A stretch of 10,265 nt of DNA from an uncultured Blautia sp. (GTDB lineage Bacteria; Bacillota; Clostridia; Lachnospirales; Lachnospiraceae): assembly GCA_900541345.1 (NCBI GenBank), contig UQJE01000086.1:1-10265 (forward strand), given 5' to 3'. Under the pieces are notes generated by a model. It had not been told where the DNA came from, made no database searches, and was given only the letters and a program-made list of their open reading frames with translations. Made by a program: the position numbers and the translations under genes. Shown here in pieces: positions 1 to 7,072 of the stretch. Every line of letters starts with the position of its first letter. Within the stretch, counting starts at the first letter, position 1.

Positions 1-1
1 T

Positions 2-1522
2 GCTTCTTCTCTGGAAATGCTTCCTCATATCAAACAGGTTTTGAAAGAATTTTCTTCCCCTGTATTAAGACAGCTGGAGGAAGAAATGGACAGCCTTTTG
101 GACATAAGTGGATTAATTAAACAGGCGATTGTAGACGATCCGCCTCTTGCTCAGAAAGATGGTGGTATTATCCGGGAAGGCTATCATGAGGACGTAGATA
201 AATTCCGCCGCTCCCGTACAGATGGAAAAAAATGGTTAAGTGAACTGGAAGCAAGAGAGCGAGAGCGCACCGGAATCCGCACCATGAAGATTAAATATAA
301 CCGGGTATTCGGATATTCTCTGGAAATTACAAATGCGTTTAAAGACCAGGTTCCGGATAATTATATTCGGAAACAGACGCTTACAAATGCAGAAAGATAC
401 ATTACGCAGGAGCTGAAAGAACTGGAGGATCTGATCCTTGGAGCGGAAGATAAACTGTACGCTTTGGAATATGAGCTTTTTTGTGATGTTCGAGATAAAG
501 TGGGGGCAGAAGTTGTCCGTATTCAGCAAACTGCTAAGGCAGTTGCAGCTATTGATGTTTTAGCTTCTCTTGCTCTTGTCGCACAGAGAAATAATTATGT
601 CCGTCCGAAAATTAATAATTCCGGCGTTATAGATATTAAGAACGGGCGCCATCCCGTTGTGGAACAGATGATTGAAAATGATATGTTTATTGCAAACGAT
701 ACATATCTTGACAATCAGAAAAAACGGATTTCCATTATCACAGGTCCGAATATGGCGGGAAAATCTACATATATGCGTCAGACTGCCCTCATTGTTTTGA
801 TGGCACAGATTGGAAGCTTTGTTCCAGCTGAAAAGGCAAATATTGGAATTGTGGATCGGATTTTTACACGAGTTGGAGCCTCTGATGACCTTGCAAGCGG
901 CCAAAGTACCTTTATGGTAGAAATGACGGAAGTTGCAAATATTCTTCGAAACGCCACTTCAAAAAGTCTTCTGATCCTTGATGAAATCGGAAGAGGAACG
1001 AGTACATTTGACGGGCTTTCCATTGCCTGGGCAGTTGTGGAGCACATCAGCAATACAAAGCTTTGCGGAGCCAAAACCCTGTTTGCCACACATTATCATG
1101 AGCTGACGGAGCTGGAAGGAAAAATATCCGGCGTAAACAATTACTGTATTGCCGTAAAAGAAAAAGGCGACGATATTGTATTCCTTCGAAAAATTGTAAA
1201 AGGCGGCGCAGATAAAAGCTACGGCATTCAAGTAGCGAAACTTGCCGGTGTTCCCGATACCGTTATTCAGAGAGCGAAGGAGCTGGTGGAAGAGTTAAGC
1301 GATGCAGATATTACAGCGGCTGTAAAGGATTTAACCGCTCCAAAGAAAAAACAGAAAATACAGTATGACCAGGTAGATATGGCACAGATGTCTCTTTTCG
1401 ACACTGTGCAGGACAACGATATTATTAATGAAATTAAGGGACTGGAAATCGGGAACTTGACACCTATGGAAGCTTTAAATATTCTTTATAATCTGCAGAA
1501 CAAAATTAAGAACAGATGGTGA
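2..1522 (+). CDS. mutS: DNA mismatch repair protein MutS (C-terminal part; 5' end outside window)
   Basis: MutS dimers recognise mismatches and, upon ATP binding, recruit MutL. The reading frame is open from the left edge, so the gene starts upstream. The 506 residues present correspond to the end of the core/lever region, the clamp and the whole ATPase domain; the mismatch-reading N-terminal domain is missing. Counting from the Met at 17, I see Walker A GPNMAGKST (243-251), the ABC signature region around DLASGQSTF (291-299), Walker B LLILDEIGRGTS (318-329), the switch histidine in ATHYHEL (357-363), and a C-terminal QMSLF (457-461) that fits the beta-clamp binding consensus. The tail (about 463-501) is the small C-terminal dimerisation-type segment. 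MutS proteins are usually near 860-880 residues, so roughly 370 lie outside the window. The stop lies at 1520-1522, within a few bases of the mutL start, which suggests translational coupling. Confidence 0.98.
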   Translation, partial: ASSLEMLPHIKQVLKEFSSPVLRQLEEEMDSLLDISGLIKQAIVDDPPLAQKDGGIIREGYHEDVDKFRRSRTDGKKWLSELEARERERTGIRTMKIKYNRVFGYSLEITNAFKDQVPDNYIRKQTLTNAERYITQELKELEDLILGAEDKLYALEYELFCDVRDKVGAEVVRIQQTAKAVAAIDVLASLALVAQRNNYVRPKINNSGVIDIKNGRHPVVEQMIENDMFIANDTYLDNQKKRISIITGPNMAGKSTYMRQTALIVLMAQIGSFVPAEKANIGIVDRIFTRVGASDDLASGQSTFMVEMTEVANILRNATSKSLLILDEIGRGTSTFDGLSIAWAVVEHISNTKLCGAKTLFATHYHELTELEGKISGVNNYCIAVKEKGDDIVFLRKIVKGGADKSYGIQVAKLAGVPDTVIQRAKELVEELSDADITAAVKDLTAPKKKQKIQYDQVDMAQMSLFDTVQDNDIINEIKGLEIGNLTPMEALNILYNLQNKIKNRW

Positions 1523-1530
1523 GAAATTTG
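1518..1530 (+). promoter_or_regulatory. Ribosome binding site and TTG start of mutL, overlapping the mutS stop
   Basis: GGTGA at 1518-1522 pairs with the 5' part of the anti-Shine-Dalgarno sequence (complement of GGAGGTGA). It stands 5 nt before TTG 1528-1530. The mutS stop TGA (1520-1522) lies inside this site, so ribosomes ending mutS would uncover or reuse it. This favours TTG 1528 over ATG 1516 as the mutL start. Confidence 0.55.
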
Positions 1531-3579
1531 AGAAAAATTGCAGTTTTAGACCAGCACACAATTGATAAAATAGCAGCAGGCGAAGTGGTAGAGCGTCCTG
1601 CCTCTGTAGTAAAGGAGCTTGTAGAAAATGCCATTGACGCAGGAGCGACAGCTATTACCGTAGAAATTGCCGACGGAGGCAAAAAACTGATCCGCATCAC
1701 AGACAACGGTTCCGGCATGGAAATGGAGCAGGTTCCCGTTGCCTTTCTTCGTCATGCCACAAGTAAAATTGAAAAAGTAGAAGACCTGGAAACCATTTCT
1801 TCGCTTGGTTTTCGAGGAGAGGCTCTTTCCAGTATTGCGGCTGTTTCCCAGGTGGAGCTGATCACAAAAACGCCTTCTGCCATAAGCGGAGTCCGCTATG
1901 TGATAGAAGGGGGACAGGAGAAAATCTTTGAGGAAATGGGGGCACCTGACGGAACTACCTTCCTCGTAAGAAACCTTTTTTATAATACTCCTGCAAGAAG
2001 CAAATTTTTAAAATCGGATACCACGGAGGGGAACTATATTAACACTTTAATGGAACAGCTTGCACTTTCCCACCCTGAGGTTTCCTTTAAGTATATACAG
2101 AATAAGCAGGTGAAGCTTCACAGCTCCGGTAACTACAATGTAAAAGACGTAATTTATAATATATATGGCAGAGATATTGCAAAATCTATTCTTGAGGTTT
2201 CTTACGAAAACGAGTTTATGAAAATAGAAGGATTTGTAGGAAAACCTGAAATTTCCAGAGGAAACCGTTCTTTTGAAAATTATTATATCAATGGGCGATA
2301 TGTAAAAAACAATCTGATCACAAAAGCAGTTGAGGACGGATATAAAGGATTTCTCATGCAGCATAAATTTCCTTTTGTATCTCTTCATATTGAGATGGAA
2401 GGAAATGATCTGGATGTAAATGTGCACCCGAGAAAAATGGAGGTACGTTTTGCGAGAGGGCCGGAGGTATACGACGCCATATATGATACGGTTCGTCGCG
2501 CGCTGACAAAGAGAGAGATGATTCCTGAAGTTTCTGTTGGAAGAGAGGAGCCGAAGTCTTTATTAAAGGCTCCTGTTCAAAAATCCGTGGAAGTTCCGGA
2601 ACCTTTTGAAGTGAAACGAAGAATGGAAAAAGCAGAAATTCTTCGTGAAACGCCTCCGGTATATCAAACTCCGCTTACAAAAGAAGAGGAGCAGATGTTT
2701 TCCGGCACATTAAAAGAGCGTGAAGAGCAAGTAATGAAAGAGGCGGAACGTAAAGAAACAGTACAAACAACCATTTCTGAAGAAGCCCCAAAAACAATAA
2801 AAGAAGAAATTCCGGTAATTTCTCACGCAGAGAAAAAGGCAGAAGAAAAAGCTGAAACAATAACGGAAACAACTGTAGAAAAAACGGAAGAAGTATCTTA
2901 TCAGAAGAAAGAAACGGAGACTCCTCCTCCTAAAAAGCAGGAACAGGAGACGGGAGAACAGCTTGAATTTTTCAAAGAAAAGCTTCTCGCTCCGGAATCA
3001 AGAAGCCGTCATCGGCTCATCGGACAGCTTTTTGATACCTACTGGCTTGTGCAGTTTGAAGATTCTTTCTATATTATTGACCAGCATGCTGCCCATGAAA
3101 AAGTATACTATGAAAGGTTTGTAAAACAGTTTGAAAATCAGGAAATCTCTTCCCAGTATATCAGTCCGCCTCTCATTGTAAGTTTAAGTCTTGAGGAAGA
3201 AGGGCGTCTGAAGGCAAATGAAGAATATTTCCATGAATTTGGATTTGAAATCGAGCCGTTTGGAGGAAGGGAATACTGCATCAGTGCCGTGCCGTCTAAT
3301 CTTTATGGAATGAATGAGGAATCTCTTTTTCTGGAAATGCTGGACTCCCTGTCTCCTGACGGAGAAAATAACACGCTTTCTCTTTTTACGTCAAAGCTTG
3401 CTACAATGGCGTGTAAAGCGGCAGTAAAGGGAAATCATCAGATGTCCTCACTGGAGGCGGATAAGCTCATTGACGAGCTTTTGAAACTGGAAAATCCGTA
3501 TCACTGTCCGCATGGACGTCCGACCATTGTCTCTATGACAAAATCGGAAATCGAAAAGAAATTTAAAAGAATTGTTTAG
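1528..3579 (+). CDS. mutL: DNA mismatch repair endonuclease MutL
   Basis: MutL is a GHKL-ATPase that couples MutS mismatch recognition to strand incision. I chose TTG at 1528: it gives MRKIAVLDQ with 14 residues before IAAGE, the same as in Bacillus MutL, and GGTGA (1518-1522) lies 5 nt upstream. The alternative ATG at 1516 adds four residues and has no clear ribosome binding site. From TTG the protein has 683 residues. ATPase motifs: ELVENAIDAGA (30-40, catalytic Glu33), DNGSGM (59-64), ATSKI (77-81), GFRGEALSSI (94-103) and LFYNTPAR (150-157). Residues about 330-486 are a long Glu/Lys-rich, low-complexity linker. The C-terminal domain has the endonuclease motif DQHAAHEKVYYE (518-529), ACK (628-630) and CPHGRP (660-665), so this is the nicking type of MutL found in bacteria without MutH. 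QYISPPL (543-549) occupies the place of the Bacillus clamp-binding motif but is a poor match. It is slightly long for the family because of the linker. Confidence 0.97.
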   Translation: MRKIAVLDQHTIDKIAAGEVVERPASVVKELVENAIDAGATAITVEIADGGKKLIRITDNGSGMEMEQVPVAFLRHATSKIEKVEDLETISSLGFRGEALSSIAAVSQVELITKTPSAISGVRYVIEGGQEKIFEEMGAPDGTTFLVRNLFYNTPARSKFLKSDTTEGNYINTLMEQLALSHPEVSFKYIQNKQVKLHSSGNYNVKDVIYNIYGRDIAKSILEVSYENEFMKIEGFVGKPEISRGNRSFENYYINGRYVKNNLITKAVEDGYKGFLMQHKFPFVSLHIEMEGNDLDVNVHPRKMEVRFARGPEVYDAIYDTVRRALTKREMIPEVSVGREEPKSLLKAPVQKSVEVPEPFEVKRRMEKAEILRETPPVYQTPLTKEEEQMFSGTLKEREEQVMKEAERKETVQTTISEEAPKTIKEEIPVISHAEKKAEEKAETITETTVEKTEEVSYQKKETETPPPKKQEQETGEQLEFFKEKLLAPESRSRHRLIGQLFDTYWLVQFEDSFYIIDQHAAHEKVYYERFVKQFENQEISSQYISPPLIVSLSLEEEGRLKANEEYFHEFGFEIEPFGGREYCISAVPSNLYGMNEESLFLEMLDSLSPDGENNTLSLFTSKLATMACKAAVKGNHQMSSLEADKLIDELLKLENPYHCPHGRPTIVSMTKSEIEKKFKRIV

Positions 3580-3583
3580 GAGG
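3578..3583 (+). promoter_or_regulatory. Ribosome binding site of miaA
   Basis: A perfect AGGAGG stands 4 nt before ATG 3588. Its first two bases are the last two of the mutL stop codon TAG (3577-3579), so mutL termination and miaA initiation are physically joined. Confidence 0.85.
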
Positions 3584-3587
3584 CGCT

Positions 3588-4535
3588 ATGAAAAAACCTT
3601 TAGTTGTTTTGACAGGACCTACTGCAGTAGGAAAAACAAAGCTTTCTATTTCTCTTGCAAAGGCGCTTAACGGAGAGATTATTTCCGCTGATTCTATGCA
3701 AGTGTATAAATACATGGACATTGGCTCTGCAAAGATTACAGAAAAAGAAATGGACGGTGTTCCCCATCATTTAATTAATGTTCTTTCCCCTTTTGAAGAA
3801 TTTCATATTGTACGCTTCCAGGAACTGGCCAAAAAGGCGATGGAAGATATTTATAATCGCGGTAAAACCCCTGTTTTTGTGGGAGGAACCGGATTTTATA
3901 TTCAGGCAATTACAAAAGATATAGATTTTACAGAAGGCGAGGAAAATAAACAATACAGAGAAGAGTTAAGCCGTCTTGCAGCGGAAAAAGGAAATGAATT
4001 TCTCCATGAGATGCTGCGGGAAGTAGACAAAAAAAGTGCGGAAGAAATTCATGCCAACAATGTAAAACGTGTCATTCGTGCCCTGGAATTTTACAAGGAA
4101 AACGGCTTTCCCATTTCACAGCATAATGAAGAACAGAAACAAAATGAAACGCCTTATAATCTTGCCTACTTTGTTTTAAACGCACCAAGAGATCTTTTAT
4201 ATGAACGAATTGACAGACGGGTTGATGAAATGATGGAAAGCGGGCTTGTTGAGGAAGTGCAGAAATTAAAAGATATGGGCTGCCATCGGGAGATGACTTC
4301 CATGCAGGGGCTTGGATATAAAGAAATTCTTTCTTTTCTGGATGGAGAAGTTCCTCTTAATGAGGCAGTGCGGATTTTAAAACGGGATACCCGCCACTTT
4401 GCAAAACGGCAGCTTACCTGGTTTCGAAGGGAATCCAATGTTGTTTGGGTAGACAAAGATAAGTTTGCATTTAATGATGAAAAAATTTTGGAATATATGC
4501 TCTCTGTGTGCAGAGAAAGAAAGATTATAGAATAA
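3588..4535 (+). CDS. miaA: tRNA dimethylallyltransferase MiaA
   Basis: MiaA transfers a dimethylallyl group from DMAPP to N6 of adenosine 37 in tRNAs that read codons starting with U, giving i6A37, which MiaB can then methylthiolate. The 315-residue length is normal. Visible motifs are the P-loop GPTAVGKT (10-17), IISADSMQVY (31-40) with the catalytic-type Asp35 and the anticodon-loop-contacting region, FVGGTGFYIQA (97-107), the MQGLGYKE segment (239-246), and the basic RDTRHFAKRQLTWFRR stretch (266-281) used in tRNA binding. ATG 3588 follows a perfect AGGAGG and gives the usual family N-terminus. The gene lies 8 nt after mutL, the common mutSL-miaA order in Firmicutes. In Bacillus hfq follows miaA; here no hfq is present and the next gene begins 23 nt downstream. 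Confidence 0.98.
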   Translation: MKKPLVVLTGPTAVGKTKLSISLAKALNGEIISADSMQVYKYMDIGSAKITEKEMDGVPHHLINVLSPFEEFHIVRFQELAKKAMEDIYNRGKTPVFVGGTGFYIQAITKDIDFTEGEENKQYREELSRLAAEKGNEFLHEMLREVDKKSAEEIHANNVKRVIRALEFYKENGFPISQHNEEQKQNETPYNLAYFVLNAPRDLLYERIDRRVDEMMESGLVEEVQKLKDMGCHREMTSMQGLGYKEILSFLDGEVPLNEAVRILKRDTRHFAKRQLTWFRRESNVVWVDKDKFAFNDEKILEYMLSVCRERKIIE

Positions 4536-4542
4536 GTAAAAC

Positions 4543-4550
4543 AGGAAAGG
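4543..4550 (+). promoter_or_regulatory. Ribosome binding site deciding the start of the YnbB-like gene
   Basis: AGGAAAGG stands 8 nt before ATG 4559. The longer in-frame start at 4508 lies inside miaA and would add 17 residues of polar sequence not expected in the family. The site therefore supports 4559. Confidence 0.7.
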
Positions 4551-4558
4551 AACAAAAA

Positions 4559-5833
4559 ATGAAGGAAATGTATGAACAGCTTGGGATTTCTTCCCAGGTA
4601 TATGATTTTGGAAAAAAAATAGAGGACTCTTTAAAGGAGCGTTTTGAAGAGTTCGACCGTGTGGCAGAATATAACCAGATGAAAGTGCTTCTTGCCATGC
4701 AGAAAAACAGAGTAAGCGAAGAGTGCTTTGGAGCTTCTTCCGGATATGGATACAACGATTTCGGCCGTGATACCCTGGAAAAGGTATATGCAGATACCTT
4801 CCATACAGAAGCATGTCTTGTACGCCCTCAGATTGCCTGTGGAACACATGCTCTTGCAATTGCTCTTTTCGGAAATCTTCGCCCGGGAGACGAAATGCTG
4901 GCTCCTGCGGGGAAACCGTACGATACTCTGGAAGAGGTAATTGGTATTCGTCCTTCGAAAGGCTCTCTTGCAGAGTATGGAATTTCCTACCGTCAGGTAG
5001 ACCTTCTTTCAGATGGAACTTTTGACTATGAAAACATTAAAAAATCAATCAATGAAAAGACACGCCTTGTGGCAATCCAGCGTTCTAAGGGATACCAGAC
5101 ACGCCCTTCTTTTTCCGTAAAACAAATCGGAGAATTGATTGCTTTTGTAAAAAATATAAAACCGGATGTTATCTGCATGGTAGATAACTGTTACGGAGAA
5201 TTTGTAGATACCATAGAGCCGAGTGATGTAGGAGCAGATATGATAGTTGGTTCTCTTATTAAAAATCCGGGCGGCGGTCTTGCCCCTATTGGCGGCTATA
5301 TTGCTGGAACAAAGGAATGTGTGGAAAATGCTTCTTACCGTATGACGTGTCCCGGACTTGGTATGGAGGTAGGGGCAACCCTCGGTGTAAACCGCTCTTT
5401 TTATCAGGGATTTTTCCTTGCCCCTATGGTCACAAAGGGGGCGTTAAAAGGTGCTGTCTTTGCCGCAAATGTTTATGAACGCCTTGGCTTTCCTGTTGTT
5501 CCGGATTCAAAAGAACCGAGACAGGATATTATTCAGGCAGTTACTCTTGGAACACCGGAGAGAGTAGTTGCTTTCTGTAAGGGAATCCAGGCTGCAGCTC
5601 CTGTTGACAGTTATGTAGACCCGGAACCATGGGATATGCCGGGATATGACAGTCAGGTTATTATGGCAGCCGGCGCGTTTGTACAGGGTTCTTCTATCGA
5701 GCTTTCTGCTGACGGTCCTATGAAACCGCCGTATGCAGTATATTTCCAGGGCGGTCTTACCTGGGAACATGCAAAACTTGGTATTTTGATGTCACTTCAA
5801 AAGCTGGTAGATAAAAATCTTGTGACACTTTAA
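4559..5833 (+). CDS. ynbB: PLP-dependent YnbB / 'aluminium resistance' family protein (methionine gamma-lyase-like)
   Basis: This 424-residue protein resembles the YnbB family, a fold-type I PLP enzyme group related to Cys/Met metabolism enzymes. It is often annotated as methionine gamma-lyase-like or aluminium resistance protein; the actual substrate is not established. Visible features, counted from ATG 4559: ACGTHALAIALFG (93-105), a phosphate-side loop typical of the group; MVDNCYGEF (207-215), where Asp209 would contact the pyridine nitrogen; and SLIKNPGGGLAPIGGY (232-247), where Lys235 is the probable Schiff-base lysine. The N-terminus begins MKEMYEQLGI and is helical. No signal peptide or membrane segment is seen, so it is cytoplasmic. 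In Bacillus the same family lies in the hfq-hflX-ynbB-glnR region downstream of miaA, so its position here is a shortened version of a known neighbourhood. The family call is firm; the enzymatic activity is unknown. The gene symbol is by analogy with Bacillus. Confidence 0.9.
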   Translation: MKEMYEQLGISSQVYDFGKKIEDSLKERFEEFDRVAEYNQMKVLLAMQKNRVSEECFGASSGYGYNDFGRDTLEKVYADTFHTEACLVRPQIACGTHALAIALFGNLRPGDEMLAPAGKPYDTLEEVIGIRPSKGSLAEYGISYRQVDLLSDGTFDYENIKKSINEKTRLVAIQRSKGYQTRPSFSVKQIGELIAFVKNIKPDVICMVDNCYGEFVDTIEPSDVGADMIVGSLIKNPGGGLAPIGGYIAGTKECVENASYRMTCPGLGMEVGATLGVNRSFYQGFFLAPMVTKGALKGAVFAANVYERLGFPVVPDSKEPRQDIIQAVTLGTPERVVAFCKGIQAAAPVDSYVDPEPWDMPGYDSQVIMAAGAFVQGSSIELSADGPMKPPYAVYFQGGLTWEHAKLGILMSLQKLVDKNLVTL

Positions 5834-5844
5834 ATACCTTAAAA

Positions 5845-5857
5845 AGGAGATATTACG
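5845..5857 (+). promoter_or_regulatory. Ribosome binding site followed by a non-standard start codon (ACG)
   Basis: AGGAG at 5845-5849 is followed after 5 nt by ACG (5855-5857), where homologues would have Met. An in-frame TAA at 5840-5842 blocks any upstream start. The only start-like codons before the Rossmann motif are ATT 5852, ACG 5855 and GTG 5876. The spacing fits ACG best, is too short for ATT (2 nt) and too long for GTG (26 nt). Confidence 0.6.
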
Positions 5858-7072
5858 GCAAAAAGAAACCTTGTTGTGATAGGAGCAGGAGCCGCAGGCT
5901 TAATGGCGGCTGTGACAGCGGCAGAAAACGGGGCTTCTGTCACGGTTCTGGAACAAAATGACAGGCCCGGCCGAAAAATCGCTGCAACAGGAAACGGAAA
6001 ATGTAATTTTACAAATATAGAGATTCCGGCAGATGCCTATCGTGGAACACATCCGGAATTTGTCCGGGATGCTCTGGAACAGTTTCCTGTTTCTCAAACG
6101 ATTCAATTTTTTGAAGAACTGGGAATTTTTCCTGTAAACAGAAAAGGCTGCCTTTATCCCCGAAGCGGACAGGCACAGAGTATAACAGACGTACTCTGCA
6201 TGAAAGCACGTGCCCTCGGCGTAAAAATAAAGACAAATGAAAAAGTAACTTCTCTTTCCCGTGAGCAAAAGAACGGATATAATATATGGAAGGTTCACAC
6301 AGAGGGCTGGTGCTATGAAGGTGACTGCGTAATTCTTGCAAACGGTTCAAAAGCATCTTCCATTTCCGGTTCTGACGGAAGCGGTTACACTCTGGCAGAA
6401 TCTTTGGGACATAAGATTATTGCGCCTCTTCCAGCCCTTGTCCCCTTAAAATGTAAGGGAAAGAAATTTTCTTCCTGGGCAGGGACAAGGACAGAAGGAA
6501 AAATTTCTGTTTTTTCAGAAGGTAAACTTTTAAAAGAAGAGCAGGGAGAGCTTCAGCTTACGGAATACGGCGTTTCCGGTATTCCTGTTTTTCAGGTAAG
6601 CCGGTACGCTGCAAAAGCGTTAAGCGAAGGAAAAAAGGTACAGGCATTTCTTGATTTTCTTCCGGATTTTACGGAGGAGGAAGTAAAAGAGCTTCTTAAA
6701 ACGAGAAAAGAACAATGTCCTTATAAAAACAAAAAAGAACTTTTTACAGGTCTCTTCCCGGAAAAACTTGTAAAAGTGTTGTTTTTACAGGAAGATCTTA
6801 TTTCAGCCATAAAAAAATTTCCGCTCACAATCACCGGAACCATGCCTTTTTCTCAGGCGCAGGTATGTGCAGGCGGAGTAAATACCGCAGAAGTAAACAG
6901 TCATACCCTGGAGTCTCTTTTCTGTCCAGGCATTTTCTTTGCAGGAGAGCTTCTTGATATAGATGGGGCATGTGGCGGTTACAATCTCCAGTGGGCATGG
7001 GCAAGCGGAGCTGTGTCCGGAACATATGCGGCAAAATCTTGTGAACCAGAAAAAGGAGGAACTGCCCTGTGA
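5855..7072 (+). CDS. BaiN/YhiN-like (HI0933 family) NAD(P)/FAD-dependent oxidoreductase, unusual start
   Basis: This cytoplasmic flavoprotein belongs to the HI0933-like group, which includes YhiN, YtfP and BaiN. Its general substrate is unresolved. BaiN has been linked to bile acid dehydroxylation in some clostridia, but that cannot be assumed here. Counted from the codon at 5855, the 405 residues contain NLVVIGAGAAG (5-15), the FAD-binding beta strand and GxGxxG loop; PGRKIAATGNGKCN (38-51), the family's signature; and IFFAGELLDIDGACGGYN (360-377), which closes the FAD site. The start is odd. Codons from 5855 read ACG-Ala-Lys-Arg-Asn, where ATG would give a standard N-terminus. The first standard alternative, GTG 5876, deletes most of the first beta strand and lacks a ribosome binding site. 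The gene lies 21 nt after the YnbB-like gene and overlaps the next one by 4 nt. Family confidence is high; the start is uncertain. Confidence 0.9.
   Translation, partial: TAKRNLVVIGAGAAGLMAAVTAAENGASVTVLEQNDRPGRKIAATGNGKCNFTNIEIPADAYRGTHPEFVRDALEQFPVSQTIQFFEELGIFPVNRKGCLYPRSGQAQSITDVLCMKARALGVKIKTNEKVTSLSREQKNGYNIWKVHTEGWCYEGDCVILANGSKASSISGSDGSGYTLAESLGHKIIAPLPALVPLKCKGKKFSSWAGTRTEGKISVFSEGKLLKEEQGELQLTEYGVSGIPVFQVSRYAAKALSEGKKVQAFLDFLPDFTEEEVKELLKTRKEQCPYKNKKELFTGLFPEKLVKVLFLQEDLISAIKKFPLTITGTMPFSQAQVCAGGVNTAEVNSHTLESLFCPGIFFAGELLDIDGACGGYNLQWAWASGAVSGTYAAKSCEPEKGGTAL
7054..7071 (+). promoter_or_regulatory. Ribosome binding site and GTG start in a 4-nt gene overlap
   Basis: A perfect AGGAGG (7054-7059) stands 9 nt before GTG 7069. 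The start shares GTGA with the stop TGA (7070-7072) of the preceding flavoprotein gene, a classic translational coupling arrangement. It supports GTG as the true start. Confidence 0.85.

Noticed and set aside
4508..4558. Longer N-terminus for the YnbB-like protein starting at ATG 4508
   Set aside because: It would begin inside miaA and lacks a suitable ribosome binding site, whereas ATG 4559 has AGGAAAGG 8 nt upstream and gives a normal N-terminus.
4377..4859. 160-codon open frame on the minus strand across the miaA/ynbB junction
   Set aside because: It lies antisense to two well-supported genes, its translation resembles no known family, and its composition (rich in Phe, His, Ser, Leu) is what the reverse of these codons gives.
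5876..5878. GTG 5876 as start of the BaiN-like gene
   Set aside because: It removes residues of the first FAD-binding beta strand and has no nearby ribosome binding site; kept only as a fallback.
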